A stretch of 64,000 bases of DNA from FACHB-1406 sp034189065 (GCA_034189065.1 JAXHVQ010000006.1:40800-104799), one strand, 5' to 3'. Positions 36,037-45,010 are shown, counted from the stretch's first letter. Made by a program: numbers and translations. The notes: a model not told the origin generated them from the sequence alone.

Positions 36037-36379
36037 CCTCCCCCTTGCCAACAAAACTCTCACTTAGTGTGACGCGGCTCACAAAACCAAAGCGTTGGTT
36101 ACAATACAATAATATGACCTGGATTATACCTTCTCGACCAGGCCAAGGGTGCTAGTAGATCTGTCAAAGGGGAATGCCAAAACGCTGCCACTCGCTCTGA
36201 GGTAGCGCTAAAATATTCCTAACTCTGTGTTTATAGGGGCTTGGGAATGCGAAACCGAAGCGACTGACCCATTGGCTAGTTATATTCACTGTAAGTGGGC
36301 AGTTAAGCTAAAAATATAGTCATACCCCCATAGACTGCTCGCTGCGATCGCGCGCAGCTAGCTTCCAATTTTAGAAACA
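36037..36379. other. long 5' region upstream of the MBL-fold gene
   Basis: Gene-free, with a possible promoter (TTGGTTACAATACAATAAT, containing TACAAT at about 36100). About 250 bp of moderately GC-rich sequence follows before the start codon, with several self-complementary patches (GACCTGGATT...CGACCAGGCC; GAATGCC...GGGAATGC). A structured leader or small RNA is possible. No open frame is seen. Confidence 0.45.
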
Positions 36380-37285
36380 ATGCTACTAGCGACTAAGCCA
36401 GCGTCTCTCAAATCAGAAATGACTCAAATCGATGTCCAGGAGGAAAACCTTGCTGTGAACTTTGACGTTCAATTTTGGGGGGTTAGAAGTCAAATTGCGG
36501 CTCCTGGGAAAGATACTATTCGCTACGGCGGCAATACCTCCTGCGTAGAAATGCGTATTGGAGGACAGCGCTTAATCTTTGACGGCGGCACGGGGCTGCG
36601 CCAGTTAGGGAACAGTTTGCTCGGACAGATGCCGTTGGAAGTGCATATGTTCTTTACGCATTGCCACTGGGATCGAATTCAAGGCTTCCCTTTTTTCGTT
36701 CCCGCTTTTATCGGTATCAATCACCTCCACATTTACGGGGCATCAGCTTCCAACGGTGCAACCTTCAAACAACGCCTGCACGAACAAATGCTGGGACCCA
36801 ATTTTCCCGTTCCCATGCAAGTGATGAAGTCGAAAATGGAATTTTACGACATGGCGACGGAAAAAACCTACTCCTTGGGGGAAGTGAAAGTTGAAGCCAA
36901 ATTTCTCGACCCCGGCCATCGTTCCTTGGGCTATCGCGTTAATTATCAAGGTAAATCGGTCGTTTACGCAACTGGATGCCAATATGTAACCGCTTGCCCA
37001 AACGAAACCCTGCTTGCCCTGACTCGAGGAGCCGACTTACTAATTGTAGACGCGCCTGCCCCTGGAGGCAACTGTAGCAATGGCGCGCGTGCCAAGGGAA
37101 TCGATGGCGCTTGGCGGCAATTGAGTCTAACTGTTACCAAAGAAGCCCTCGTTAAGCGGGTCGTTCTTTCGCTGTACAATCCCGACGATGACGACGATCT
37201 CCTCGACGAAGTTGAGAAAAAACTCAACTCTGCTTTGCCCAGCGTCCGATTGGCGCGCGAAGGAATGGTTGTTTCCGTGGTTTAA
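36380..37285 (+). CDS. metallo-beta-lactamase-fold protein with degenerate metal site
   Basis: 301 residues; an ATG at 36419 is an alternative start. The fold is clear from VQFWGVRSQIAAPGKDTIRY, GGNTSCVEMRIGG, LIFDGGTGLRQLG and FFTHCHWDRIQGFPFFVPAF. The usual HxHxDH is HxHxDR here. Later ligands are missing too: LNHPG is replaced by LDPGH, the TDTEH region reads TGCQY, the GHST region reads DGAW, and HHDP reads YNPDD. Relatives of this type are cyanobacterial phosphodiesterase-like MBL proteins. I infer loss of hydrolase activity and a possible binding or regulatory role. Single gene. Confidence 0.85.
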   Translation: MLLATKPASLKSEMTQIDVQEENLAVNFDVQFWGVRSQIAAPGKDTIRYGGNTSCVEMRIGGQRLIFDGGTGLRQLGNSLLGQMPLEVHMFFTHCHWDRIQGFPFFVPAFIGINHLHIYGASASNGATFKQRLHEQMLGPNFPVPMQVMKSKMEFYDMATEKTYSLGEVKVEAKFLDPGHRSLGYRVNYQGKSVVYATGCQYVTACPNETLLALTRGADLLIVDAPAPGGNCSNGARAKGIDGAWRQLSLTVTKEALVKRVVLSLYNPDDDDDLLDEVEKKLNSALPSVRLAREGMVVSVV

Positions 37286-37440
37286 TGAATTTATCTTTAC
37301 TTTTGGCTGAAAACTCTCACTTTTGGTGGCGATACGAAGAAAAGGACACAGGTCTTGAGACCTCCTATGATTGCCGTGAGTTGTCCGGGCGCGACCGTAG
37401 ATTTTTCTCAATCTAAATCCTCTTCTTTTAAGGAGAGGTA

Positions 37441-37454
37441 ATTATTCATTATTC
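37441..37454 (+). repeat. heptamer ATTATTC x2 at the EI24 gene end
   Basis: Two units; read on the minus strand they give AAT AAT GAA TAA, the last three codons and stop of the EI24 gene. Confidence 0.8.
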
Positions 37455-38281
37455 CGAAGTGAATGGGACTCCAGTTGAGGCGAGTAAGGTTCCCGAAGCG
37501 TGGGAAGGATGCGATCGCACCAAAACAACGTTCCCGAAGCGACACAAATGGGAATCGTCACCAAATTGACCAAAGGAATACTGCTGAGAATCCAACAGAC
37601 CAAGCTAAAGCTAGCGCTAGCGGGGAAAGTTTGAACGGCTAAACTCAACTTTTTGCGGAAACTGAAACGACGGCGTTCGGAAGGACCGTCGAGAAAATCC
37701 AAAAGCGCGATCGCGGCCGTCAGCGAAATTCCTCCTAAGCTAGCGATCGCCGTACCCAAACCGGGGATAAAATTGAATAAAAGCAGAGGGAGCGCGATCG
37801 CGCTTCCAAGCCCAATTTTTTTTAACTCAAATAAAATCGCACGTCCAATATCGGTTAAGAAATGAACTTCAACAATCTCAACGCGACCCGTGCGAAACTT
37901 TTCCATTTGTTCCGAAAGTTGACCATACCACGGCGCGCCCAGGATTGTGCCAAATTGCAGAAAAACAAAACCAGTTATCAGAAATAAAATAATGACCAAC
38001 AGAAGGCGCAACAGCCATCCCAGCGCGAGAATGAGGTAGTCGAGAAAGCTTAACCACGGGGGAAGATTGACTGTCAGGAGATCGAAGCGATGAGCCAAAA
38101 TTTCAATCAAATGGGTTAAGCCACTCCAAGTCGGAAATAATAGACCAATATAGAGAACGACTCCGATAACAAAATTGAGCGCGATAGGGATAATTAAGAA
38201 TTTCAACAAACGGGGCGATTTTTGAAAAGCGCCTAAAGCACGCAGAGGATAACTCGCACCAGTCAACAGTCCGCAAATCAT
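37442..38281 (-). CDS. EI24/CysZ-like membrane protein
   Basis: 279 residues with about five to six hydrophobic segments. The EI24 domain is recognised from the N-terminal GASYPLRALGAFQKSPRLLK, then FLQFGTILGAPWYGQLSEQM and LLLFNFIPGLGTAIASLGG. CysZ relatives transport sulfate in enterobacteria; in cyanobacteria the role is unknown. The last residues (NNE) and the stop are encoded by a GAATAAT-type repeat. There is no strong ribosome site. Confidence 0.85.
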   Translation of the reverse strand: MICGLLTGASYPLRALGAFQKSPRLLKFLIIPIALNFVIGVVLYIGLLFPTWSGLTHLIEILAHRFDLLTVNLPPWLSFLDYLILALGWLLRLLLVIILFLITGFVFLQFGTILGAPWYGQLSEQMEKFRTGRVEIVEVHFLTDIGRAILFELKKIGLGSAIALPLLLFNFIPGLGTAIASLGGISLTAAIALLDFLDGPSERRRFSFRKKLSLAVQTFPASASFSLVCWILSSIPLVNLVTIPICVASGTLFWCDRILPTLREPYSPQLESHSLRNNE

Positions 38282-38349
38282 GAAAGTTGATGAATTTGTA
38301 CCTTTCTATTGTGCAATCTTCGCGCCTCGGTTCGGTTGGAAGCAAAGGA

Positions 38350-38411
38350 GATGGGCAGATGGGCAGATGGGCAATGGGCAGATGGGCAGATGGGCAGATG
38401 GGCAGATGGGG
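38350..38411 (+). repeat. GATGGGCA(GA) tandem array
   Basis: About seven units of GATGGGCA-GA with one AATGGGCA variant, in the 388-bp gap between the EI24 and HEAT genes. The rest of that gap has no gene. Confidence 0.9.
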
Positions 38412-38540
38412 GATAGCGCAAAATCAAAGTAGGGGCACGGCATTGACAAGATTGAAGTAGAGAACAATAACCTGACAAAGTGCCGTGCCCCCTTTAGGAA
38501 GATTCGGCAGAGGTATTGGGGAGACAGGGAGAACGGTAGA

Positions 38541-38582
38541 ATGACAAATGACCAAGGACAAATGACAAATGACCAACCAATG
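38541..38582 (+). repeat. heptamer array ATGACAA/ATGACCA
   Basis: About six degenerate units (ATGACAA, ATGACCA, GGACAA). Same family as the arrays at 9615 and 53236. Confidence 0.85.
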
Positions 38583-38669
38583 TTAAAATCCTGAACAAGT
38601 TGGTACAGCAACACTGCCGAATGCCGATTATACCCGTATCGTTGATTCAGTTAGAGTCAGGAGGAACAG

Positions 38670-39824
38670 ATGGATTTGCTCAGCTTAATTATCGGGGCCC
38701 TCATTGGCGCTGCGATCGCGTATGGGTTCTCGCGCAATCAAGCGACGCAAAACGAAGAAGAACGCGCGTTCGAGTTGAAAAAAGTCCGCGAGGAGTTAGA
38801 ACGCTCCCATGACTCGCGCCTACAGGCGGCAATTCAAGCAGCGCGCGAGGACTACGAAACTCACCTCTCGCAAAGGGAAACTGAATTAAAGCAAGCTCAT
38901 CAAGCGGACTTGGAAACTCAACTGACAGCGTTACGAGCCGAACATCAACAAGAATTAGAGACTCAACTGACAGCGTTACGAGCCGAACATCAACAAGAAT
39001 TAGAGACTCAACTGACAGCGTTACAAACCGAACATCAGCAGGAATTAGAAACTCAACAGGCAGCGTTGCGAACCGAACATCAACAAGAATTAGAAACTCA
39101 ACAGGCAGCGTTACAAACCGAACATCAGCAGGAATTAGAAACTCAACAGGCAGCGTTGCGAACCGAACCCTCCCCAACCTCAATCGAGGATTTCAATAAT
39201 AACGTTCCCCAGTTTGACGATTTTGACGCTTTGCTCGAGCCGGTTGAGGAAGACGAGACACTAGAAAGAGGTGTCCAACCCGAAAATATCCCCTCAGTAG
39301 AATTAGCGAGCGCTGCGCAAAATCCTGCAATACCTGAAGCAGAACTGGAACTCATCGCAGAAACAGACCTTAAACCGGTTCTCGAAGCCGAAATCGTCCA
39401 AGAAAAAATAATCTCGGCTGTCCCTCAATCCAGCTTTGAAGAAACCATCGCCGCGATCGCGAATCCCATCCACCTTAGAGCTTACCTTCGGCATCCCAGC
39501 CATCGCGCGCGCGCCTCTCTAGCAGGTGCTTTAGGTAAAATCGTGCGCGGACAGCCCATGCGCGCTGGAATCAGTCAAGCCGTCGAAACATTGGCAATTT
39601 TAGCACGCGATCGCTCTCCAGAGGTGCGGCAAGCAGCAATCGAGGCGATCGCGAATGTTAAATCCGACAGCGTTATTCCCTTACTGCAACGGGCCCTACG
39701 CGACAGCGATCGCAACGTTGTTAAAGCCGCCAGTGCCGCGATTTCTCGCTTCAAGTTCTATCCGAAAAAAAGAATGTCTCAACTTCCCTTCAATGCAGCT
39801 TACAGACGAGCAAACTCGAATTAG
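38670..39824 (+). CDS. membrane-anchored coiled-coil protein with HEAT-like C-terminus
   Basis: 384 residues; strong ribosome site AGGAGG. An N-terminal transmembrane anchor (LLSLIIGALIGAAIAYGF) is followed by a charged coiled coil. Within it lie 15-residue tandem repeats (residues 81 to about 166), LETQ(L/Q)(T/A)AL(R/Q)(A/T)EHQQE. After an acidic linker, residues about 275-370 look like HEAT/PBS-lyase-type repeats (HLRAYLRHPSHRARASLAGA, RSPEVRQAAIEAIANVKSD, DSDRNVVKAASAAISRFKF). It is likely a scaffold or chaperone-type protein at a membrane. Repeat number may vary between strains. Confidence 0.85.
   Translation: MDLLSLIIGALIGAAIAYGFSRNQATQNEEERAFELKKVREELERSHDSRLQAAIQAAREDYETHLSQRETELKQAHQADLETQLTALRAEHQQELETQLTALRAEHQQELETQLTALQTEHQQELETQQAALRTEHQQELETQQAALQTEHQQELETQQAALRTEPSPTSIEDFNNNVPQFDDFDALLEPVEEDETLERGVQPENIPSVELASAAQNPAIPEAELELIAETDLKPVLEAEIVQEKIISAVPQSSFEETIAAIANPIHLRAYLRHPSHRARASLAGALGKIVRGQPMRAGISQAVETLAILARDRSPEVRQAAIEAIANVKSDSVIPLLQRALRDSDRNVVKAASAAISRFKFYPKKRMSQLPFNAAYRRANSN
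38910..39167 (+). repeat. 45-bp coding tandem repeat, 5.7 copies
   Basis: Units start at 38910, 38955, 39000, 39045, 39090 and 39135 (partial). Units 1-2 and 4-6 are nearly identical to each other at DNA level, indicating recent expansion. Confidence 0.95.
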
Positions 39825-39836
39825 TGCTAAAGTAAA

Positions 39837-39864
39837 GCGCCCCCTCGAAGATTGAAGGGGGCGC
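39837..39864. terminator. bidirectional hairpin between convergent genes
   Basis: GCGCCCCCT(TC) pairs with GAAGGGGGCGC around a short A-rich loop, between the HEAT gene and the DUF760 gene. Both genes end within 35 bp of it. Confidence 0.65.
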
Positions 39865-39898
39865 AAGTCGTGTGAGGAATGAGAAGCGCGATCGCGCG

Positions 39899-40222
39899 TT
39901 ATTCTTCCATATCTTGAAAAGAGCGATCGAGAGCCATGCGGTGTTTAGCGTTGTTGAGGAAATAACCGCTCATCATTGCCGAAGCCAAAAGTCGTCCCAA
40001 ATGTTCGCGGCTGGTGGTGACAGAAATCTCAAACTGTTCTGCTGGCAAGCCGCCCAACATCCCAACAATGTTGCGTTCCATCACTTGGAGAACTTCCGGA
40101 TCGGGCTTGGACAATTGGGCGAGAGTTTCTGGGGACAGCGATTGAATATAGGTTTCAAGGGGATTTCCGCTTTCAGAAGCGTCGTTTAAAATGTCGTGGA
40201 GGCGGTTGGATGAGTTTTTCAT
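39899..40222 (-). CDS. DUF760 protein
   Basis: 107 residues. NPLETYIQSLSPETLAQLSK, PEVLQVMERNIVGMLGGLP and TSREHLGRLLASAMMSGYFL are the signature of DUF760, a family of cyanobacteria and plastids. The biochemical role is unknown. Probably cytosolic. There is no obvious ribosome site upstream. Confidence 0.93.
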   Translation of the reverse strand: MKNSSNRLHDILNDASESGNPLETYIQSLSPETLAQLSKPDPEVLQVMERNIVGMLGGLPAEQFEISVTTSREHLGRLLASAMMSGYFLNNAKHRMALDRSFQDMEE

Positions 40223-40420
40223 AGAGGTGAGGAATATAATTTTGGTCTTTGGGTGCTACTGTTTATAATGTAACGGTTTTTTTCAAATCCTAATGGGGTG
40301 AAACCGAACCAGCCGGAACGGGTTTTTCGCCACTCGCAGCCGTTTTCCGCTCTCAGTCTGGGTCGCGCGCTTTAACTCTGAACCCTGAACCCATAACTCT
40401 GAACCCATTGCACTCATACC

Positions 40421-41698
40421 GTGGAAATTCTGACTCTTCTCTTTTCGGGCTTATTGGCAGGACTCGCGCCAACGGGTTTGATTATCGATACTGTCGCCGA
40501 AAGCCAAATCCGTTCTAACTTAGAAAGCGTCGATATCGTCGAGGTTCGCGTTGATAATACGCCTAACTATCAAGCGATCGCGGGAAAAATCGATCGCCTG
40601 CGCATTGCCACCCGAGGCGTACAACTCACTCCTAACATCAGAGTTGATACCCTCGAAATTGAAACCGATCCCCTCGACGTGGACTTACAAACCCTGCGAG
40701 GCGGCGGCAGACAATCGCTAACGGCTTTGCGCCAACCGTTCCAAGCCGGAGTCCGTTTAGTCCTGAGCGAAGCCGATCTCAACGCCGCTTTACAATCTCC
40801 CCAAGTCAAAGCACGAATTCAGAAAGCTTTGGAGGGGGTAGCACGCAATTTGTCAAGGGGTGGAGGAAATTATCGCTTAACCAGCGCGCAAATTGACTTA
40901 TTGGAGAACAATCGCCTGCGATTTGAAGCCAATTTGCGCCTGGTGGGACTGACACCAGAAGAGTTAGAGCGATTGCCAGCAGCGAGTTCCCAAGTGGATG
41001 TCAGAGGCTTGCAGCAGCGCTTGCAACAGTTCGAGACAAGGTTCCCAGAAGTAGAAGCGACAGAAGATGTCGAATTGCGATCGCGCCTTTCCCAAATTGA
41101 CCTTTCCCAACTGCAAGTTCAACTCGCCCAGCTCCAACAACTCAACCTCGAAGATATACAAGCATTTGCGATCGAAGTGCAACAACTCCAATTGCCTGCC
41201 GACGCGCAAATTTTTCCCCAACCCATTGCCCAAATTGACCTCCCAGGACTGCGCGCGCGTCTCGGTTTGCTGCAACAGGCGATCGCGCAACTGCAAAGGG
41301 GAGAAAATCTCAAAGCCAACTTGCAACAGGTGCAACAATTAAGCGGCGAACTGCAACAACCCCTCGCCAATGTCGATTTGTTCCTCGCTAGCGTCGAGCA
41401 AATCAATATCGAAAATGCACGTCCATTCGCCCTCGAAGCGGAACCCTTGGAGATTGCGGTTGAGTCGGGAATTGAAGTAGAAGGCGCGAGTCAGTTGCGT
41501 TTGGTCGAACCTGCTGCCGCCATTGATAGCCAACCCTTACCCCCTTTCGTCCTGCAAACGCTAACGGGCGGTTTGAGTTCGGCGTTGGATTTGCGCCGAT
41601 TAGAAACCTCTGGATTTACCGTTCGACTTCTACAATTGGAGATAGACGAAAATAAAATCGACACCGCCGCTTTTGTTCGCATTGAACCCTCGCCTTAG
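40421..41698 (+). CDS. DUF2993 (LmeA-like) lipid-binding protein
   Basis: 425 residues from a GTG start. The N-terminal half (IDTVAESQIRSNLESVDIVE, IAGKIDRLRIATRGVQL, LRVDTLEIETDPLDVD-like) is DUF2993. The middle is unusually long and rich in Gln/Leu (QQRLQQFETR, LQVQLAQLQQLNLEDIQAFA), forming likely helices, before the DUF2993 signature resumes at FVLQTLTGGLSSALDLRRL. Relatives in actinobacteria bind phosphoinositides; in cyanobacteria the ligand is unknown. The hydrophobic start may be a signal or anchor. Confidence 0.85.
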   Translation: MEILTLLFSGLLAGLAPTGLIIDTVAESQIRSNLESVDIVEVRVDNTPNYQAIAGKIDRLRIATRGVQLTPNIRVDTLEIETDPLDVDLQTLRGGGRQSLTALRQPFQAGVRLVLSEADLNAALQSPQVKARIQKALEGVARNLSRGGGNYRLTSAQIDLLENNRLRFEANLRLVGLTPEELERLPAASSQVDVRGLQQRLQQFETRFPEVEATEDVELRSRLSQIDLSQLQVQLAQLQQLNLEDIQAFAIEVQQLQLPADAQIFPQPIAQIDLPGLRARLGLLQQAIAQLQRGENLKANLQQVQQLSGELQQPLANVDLFLASVEQINIENARPFALEAEPLEIAVESGIEVEGASQLRLVEPAAAIDSQPLPPFVLQTLTGGLSSALDLRRLETSGFTVRLLQLEIDENKIDTAAFVRIEPSP

Positions 41699-41716
41699 AG
41701 AAGGGAATGCCCTATC

Positions 41717-41806
41717 TGTAGGGTGCGTTAGCGCGGCGTAACGCACCTTTGTCGCTTACGCAAAACCTCTATCTGTAGGGTGTGTTAGCGCAGCGTAACG
41801 CACCCT
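41717..41806 (+). repeat. two copies of the GGTGCGTTAGCG palindromic repeat
   Basis: Copies at 41717-41748 and 41773-41806: TGTAGGGTG(C/T)GTTAGCGC followed by (G/A)GCGTAACGCACC. The two arms are near-perfect inverted complements. Located just after the DUF2993 stop. Confidence 0.85.
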
Positions 41807-42111
41807 TTGTCCCTAGCTTTCAAGAGAATTAGTAAAGAGCGTCAGGAGTGGGAAGTGAGGACATTTCATAAACTTCGCACAGAAATTAAGCCGTGTTGAG
41901 AGACGATTAGCCGAAGCAAAAAAATAACAGCCAAAGCCCAGTAACCCTTCAAAACTCACACTTAGAGGCGTAGCGATCGCCCAACTTTACAAAATCTTGT
42001 CATTTGTGGGGTTTCACACACCCAGCAAAATAGGGCATAAATAGGTAAAACAGATAGCATTCGGATCGGATTCTCAAAAATCCGCCCTTCGCCCTTCCCC
42101 TGTTATAGCCC
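41807..42111. other. intergenic region upstream of the DegT gene
   Basis: 305 bp with no gene; one HIP1 site. I see no array or hairpin. Confidence 0.6.
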
Positions 42112-43251
42112 ATGACTTCGACCCCACAAACCATCCCCTTTGTCGATCTCTCGATTCAACACCAGTCAATCCAGACCCAACTCGATCGCGCCGTTCAAGC
42201 CGTCATCGAGAAGGGCAACTTTATTTTAGGTCAAGAACTCGCCGACTTCGAGCAAGCCTTCGCCGCTGCTTGTGGCGTTCGCTACGGCGTGGGAGTTGCA
42301 TCGGGAACCGACGCGATCGCGATCGGACTTCAAGCTTGCGGCATCGGCGAAGGCGACGAAGTTCTCGTTCCCGCCAACACCTTCATCGCCACCCTCATCG
42401 GCGTTATCAGAAGCAAAGCTACCCCCATCTTAGTCGATTGCGACCCCAACACCGCCCTCATCGACCTCGAAGCCGCCGCCCGAGCCATTACGCCGCGAAC
42501 CAAAGCCATTGTCCCCGTCCACCTCTACGGACAAATGGTATCGCCGGAAAAACTCCTCGACTTTGCGCGCCGCCACAATCTCCTAATTTTTGAAGATTCC
42601 GCCCAAGCCCACCTCGCCCAACGCGAAGGGTATCGCGCTGGTGCAGTAGGTACAGCCAGTGCCTTCAGCTTCTATCCCAGCAAAAACCTCGGCGCATTCG
42701 GCGACGGCGGAATGCTCATTACCAACGACGAAACCGTTGCCCAAAAAGCGCGTTCCTATCGCAACTACGGCGCATCGCAAAAGTACGTTCACGTCAACCC
42801 CGGCACCAATAGTCGTCTCGACACCCTCCAAGCAGCCGTTCTCGGTGTCAAACTGCCTCACCTCGAAGCGTGGAACCACTCGCGCTTTAGCGCCGCCCAA
42901 CATTACGATAGCGCCCTTGCCCCGTTGTACGACAAGGGTATCGTCCCCATCGAAAATCAATGCGGCAGCGGCCACATTTACCATCTCTACGTCCTGCGCG
43001 TCGGCGAAACTTGTCCCCTCAGTCGCGAAATTCTCCAAGAAAAACTCGCAGCGTCGAGCATTCAAACCGGCATACATTACCCCATTCCCTGTCATCTCCA
43101 ACCCGCCTACGACTTTCTCGGCTACAAAAAGGGAGACTTTCCCCACGCCGAAGCCCTCTGTCGGGAAATTTTCTCCTTGCCTATGTATCCAGGTTTGAGC
43201 GAAACTCAAGTACAAGTTGTTGCTGATGCTTTAGCCGCTGCGATTCTTTGA
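42112..43251 (+). CDS. DegT/DnrJ/EryC1/StrS sugar aminotransferase
   Basis: 379 residues, a PLP enzyme that adds an amino group to nucleotide-linked keto-sugars. Motifs: IPFVDLSIQHQSIQTQLD, NFILGQELADFEQAFA, GVASGTDAIAIGLQA, VHLYGQMV, FEDSAQAHLA and the Schiff-base Lys in SFYPSKNLGAFGDGG. It directly precedes the exosortase/export genes and fits polysaccharide precursor synthesis. No sugar epimerase or dehydratase partner is in the window. Confidence 0.93.
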   Translation: MTSTPQTIPFVDLSIQHQSIQTQLDRAVQAVIEKGNFILGQELADFEQAFAAACGVRYGVGVASGTDAIAIGLQACGIGEGDEVLVPANTFIATLIGVIRSKATPILVDCDPNTALIDLEAAARAITPRTKAIVPVHLYGQMVSPEKLLDFARRHNLLIFEDSAQAHLAQREGYRAGAVGTASAFSFYPSKNLGAFGDGGMLITNDETVAQKARSYRNYGASQKYVHVNPGTNSRLDTLQAAVLGVKLPHLEAWNHSRFSAAQHYDSALAPLYDKGIVPIENQCGSGHIYHLYVLRVGETCPLSREILQEKLAASSIQTGIHYPIPCHLQPAYDFLGYKKGDFPHAEALCREIFSLPMYPGLSETQVQVVADALAAAIL

Positions 43252-43674
43252 GGTTAATATTAGAAGAAGTAAACAGTAAGCAGTAATCAGTAAATAGAAC
43301 AATTAACAAAAACTAATTCATTGAAAATACGCAAAATTCCATGAAAATAGAATGTTGAAACTAGAAATCCTTCTTAAAAAGAAGGGTTAACCGATAAGCA
43401 AGCGAGCTTGGAGCTGCGAAAGAGTAATTATAAATACGGACGACGCATAGGTTGTGCGTTAGAGATGTGAAATTTTGCCTTAAGAAGAGGAAGCGGATAA
43501 GTTGAGATTTTGGATATCCAAATGACCAATGACCAACGACCAACGACCAATAAATTGACCGTGCCGCTCCACCCCCAACCCCAACCCCTTGTCCCCTTAT
43601 ATAAGGGGGTTGGGGGTGGGCAAGGGGGTCGGCACACGACCTAAAATCCGTTGATGAATGACCAATAACCAATC
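43252..43674. other. repeat-rich intergenic region before the exosortase gene
   Basis: It holds CAGTAA-type short repeats (43270-43296), a small hairpin CCTTCTT/AAGAAGG (43369-43385), ACCAACG-type heptamers (43520-43553), and the large palindrome at 43569-43619. No gene is seen. Confidence 0.75.
43569..43619. repeat. C/G-run palindrome
   Basis: CCACCCCCAACCCC (43569-43582) pairs with GGGGTTGGGGGTGG (43606-43619); the core CCCCTTATATAAGGGG is self-complementary. It resembles the palindromic insertion in the kinase gene and is probably a mobile or REP-like palindrome. Confidence 0.8.
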
Positions 43675-44631
43675 ATGCAAATTCAACAAAAACTGCCACC
43701 TATCGTCCAACAAAACGTCCTGAATCTCGCTTTAGGGATTCTACTGACTGCCCTATACGGCCCGTTGTTGCTGCACTGGGTTGATGGATGGGTTAACAAA
43801 AGCATCAGTATCGAACACGAATATTTTAGTCACGGATTAATTGGTTTGCCCTTTGCGGCTTACCTAGCTTGGGAGAATCGTAAAAAATGGAAACGCTTAG
43901 AAGAGCGCGCCCATCCCCTGGGTGCGTTTTGTCTCGTTCTCGGGGCAATTTTTTATATCACGGGCGTAACAGAGTGGGTTAATCTATCCTTTCCCCTCAT
44001 TTTAGCCGGACTGTGTTTGTGGCTCAAAGGCATAAAAGGGTTAAAATTGCAAGGGTTTCCCCTCTTATTTGTGCTGTTCGCCACCCCCAATGCTATCCCC
44101 TACATTCTGACACCTTATACCCTTCCCCTCCAAAAATTTATTGCAACTACAGCGGGATTTATTTTGCTCCAATTCCGCATTCCGGTCGAAGTCCAGGAAA
44201 TTCATCTAACCGTCAACGGAAAATTCGTGGAAGTTGCGCCCTATTGCGCGGGACTGAAAATGCTGTTTACAAGCCTCTACGTCGCCTTTATGCTTTTGGT
44301 GTGGACAGATGCCATTCGCTCGCGCGCCAAAACCATTTTGCTCTTCATCGGAGCGGCAGGTCTCAGCGTCACAGCCAATGTTATTCGCAATACCCTGCTG
44401 ACCTACTTCCACGGAACGGGCATGGACGGCGCATTTGATTGGCTGCACGAATCGTGGGGCGGCGATGTCTATTCCGCTTGTCTGTTGGGAATCATCGTTA
44501 TTTTGCTCAACCTGATCGAACGCTTCGACACATCTAGCGATACGCCCTTAGTCGAGGAAGCGATCGCCTCACCCCCCGAAACGACTGCGGTAGAATCCAA
44601 CCTAGAAAACAAGCGGGAGGACAATCGTTGA
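43675..44631 (+). CDS. crtB: exosortase, cyanoexosortase B type
   Basis: 318 residues with about eight hydrophobic segments. The catalytic triad of the family is present: Cys191 in VEVAPYCAGLKMLF, Arg238 in ANVIRNTLLTYF and His258 in DWLHESWGG. Exosortases cleave and re-attach proteins with a PEP-CTERM-like sorting tag at the cell envelope. No tagged substrate is evident in the window. The symbol follows cyanoexosortase B usage (not the carotenoid gene crtB). The TGA stop lies at the very edge of an IS-derived element, so the last residues may differ from the ancestral C-terminus. Confidence 0.88.
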   Translation: MQIQQKLPPIVQQNVLNLALGILLTALYGPLLLHWVDGWVNKSISIEHEYFSHGLIGLPFAAYLAWENRKKWKRLEERAHPLGAFCLVLGAIFYITGVTEWVNLSFPLILAGLCLWLKGIKGLKLQGFPLLFVLFATPNAIPYILTPYTLPLQKFIATTAGFILLQFRIPVEVQEIHLTVNGKFVEVAPYCAGLKMLFTSLYVAFMLLVWTDAIRSRAKTILLFIGAAGLSVTANVIRNTLLTYFHGTGMDGAFDWLHESWGGDVYSACLLGIIVILLNLIERFDTSSDTPLVEEAIASPPETTAVESNLENKREDNR

Positions 44632-45000
44632 CATCCTCACCGCCGTAAACGGACGGTGATTCCCAAACCTCGCGATTTAGGTTTGGTGCTTCACTCACCG
44701 CTGCATACCACAGTTAAAACCATGTACTGTCTTATACAGAGTCCACAGACTTTCAACCCATTGCAGAGTCCCGATTCCGCAAGCCCTGCGGTACGGTGTC
44801 TTGAAAGACTTAAATACTTGGTGCTTGAATATTTTACCTGTACAAGCTTTTCCGTACAGAACTCCCTATATCCAGTTTTCAAGGTGCGGTTACTGAGTGC
44901 TTAGTTTTCGCAAGTCAGTACCCATATATTTTAGCAAAAATTAAAGCCGTCCTCAAAAGGCTTGCCCTGAGCCTGCCGAAGGGACGGGGTTTCAGACCCA
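44627..45000 (-). mobile_element. IS200/IS605-type remnant (end sequences, no transposase)
   Basis: Read on the minus strand the left boundary ends ...ACGGCGGTGAGGATGTCAA, the typical right end of IS200/IS605-group elements, with a hairpin formed by CACCGTCCG and CGGACGGTG-like arms (44638-44662). The opposite boundary has the hairpin CCGTCC (44947-44952) and GGACGG (44982-44987), followed by GGGTTTCAGACCCA. The 280 bases between have no open frame worth accepting, so tnpA and tnpB are gone. It is inserted between the exosortase gene and its partner gene. Confidence 0.65.
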
Positions 45001-45010
45001 GGAGATTTCG

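Noticed and set aside
36160..36260. possible cobalamin-type riboswitch
   Set aside because: GGGGAATGCC and GCCACT are present, but the required core elements are not found in order.
42583..43215. 210-codon minus-strand frame
   Set aside because: It is a shadow of the DegT aminotransferase gene.
44656..44904. 82-codon plus-strand frame in the exosortase operon
   Set aside because: It lies wholly within the transposon-derived element and has no protein-like pattern.
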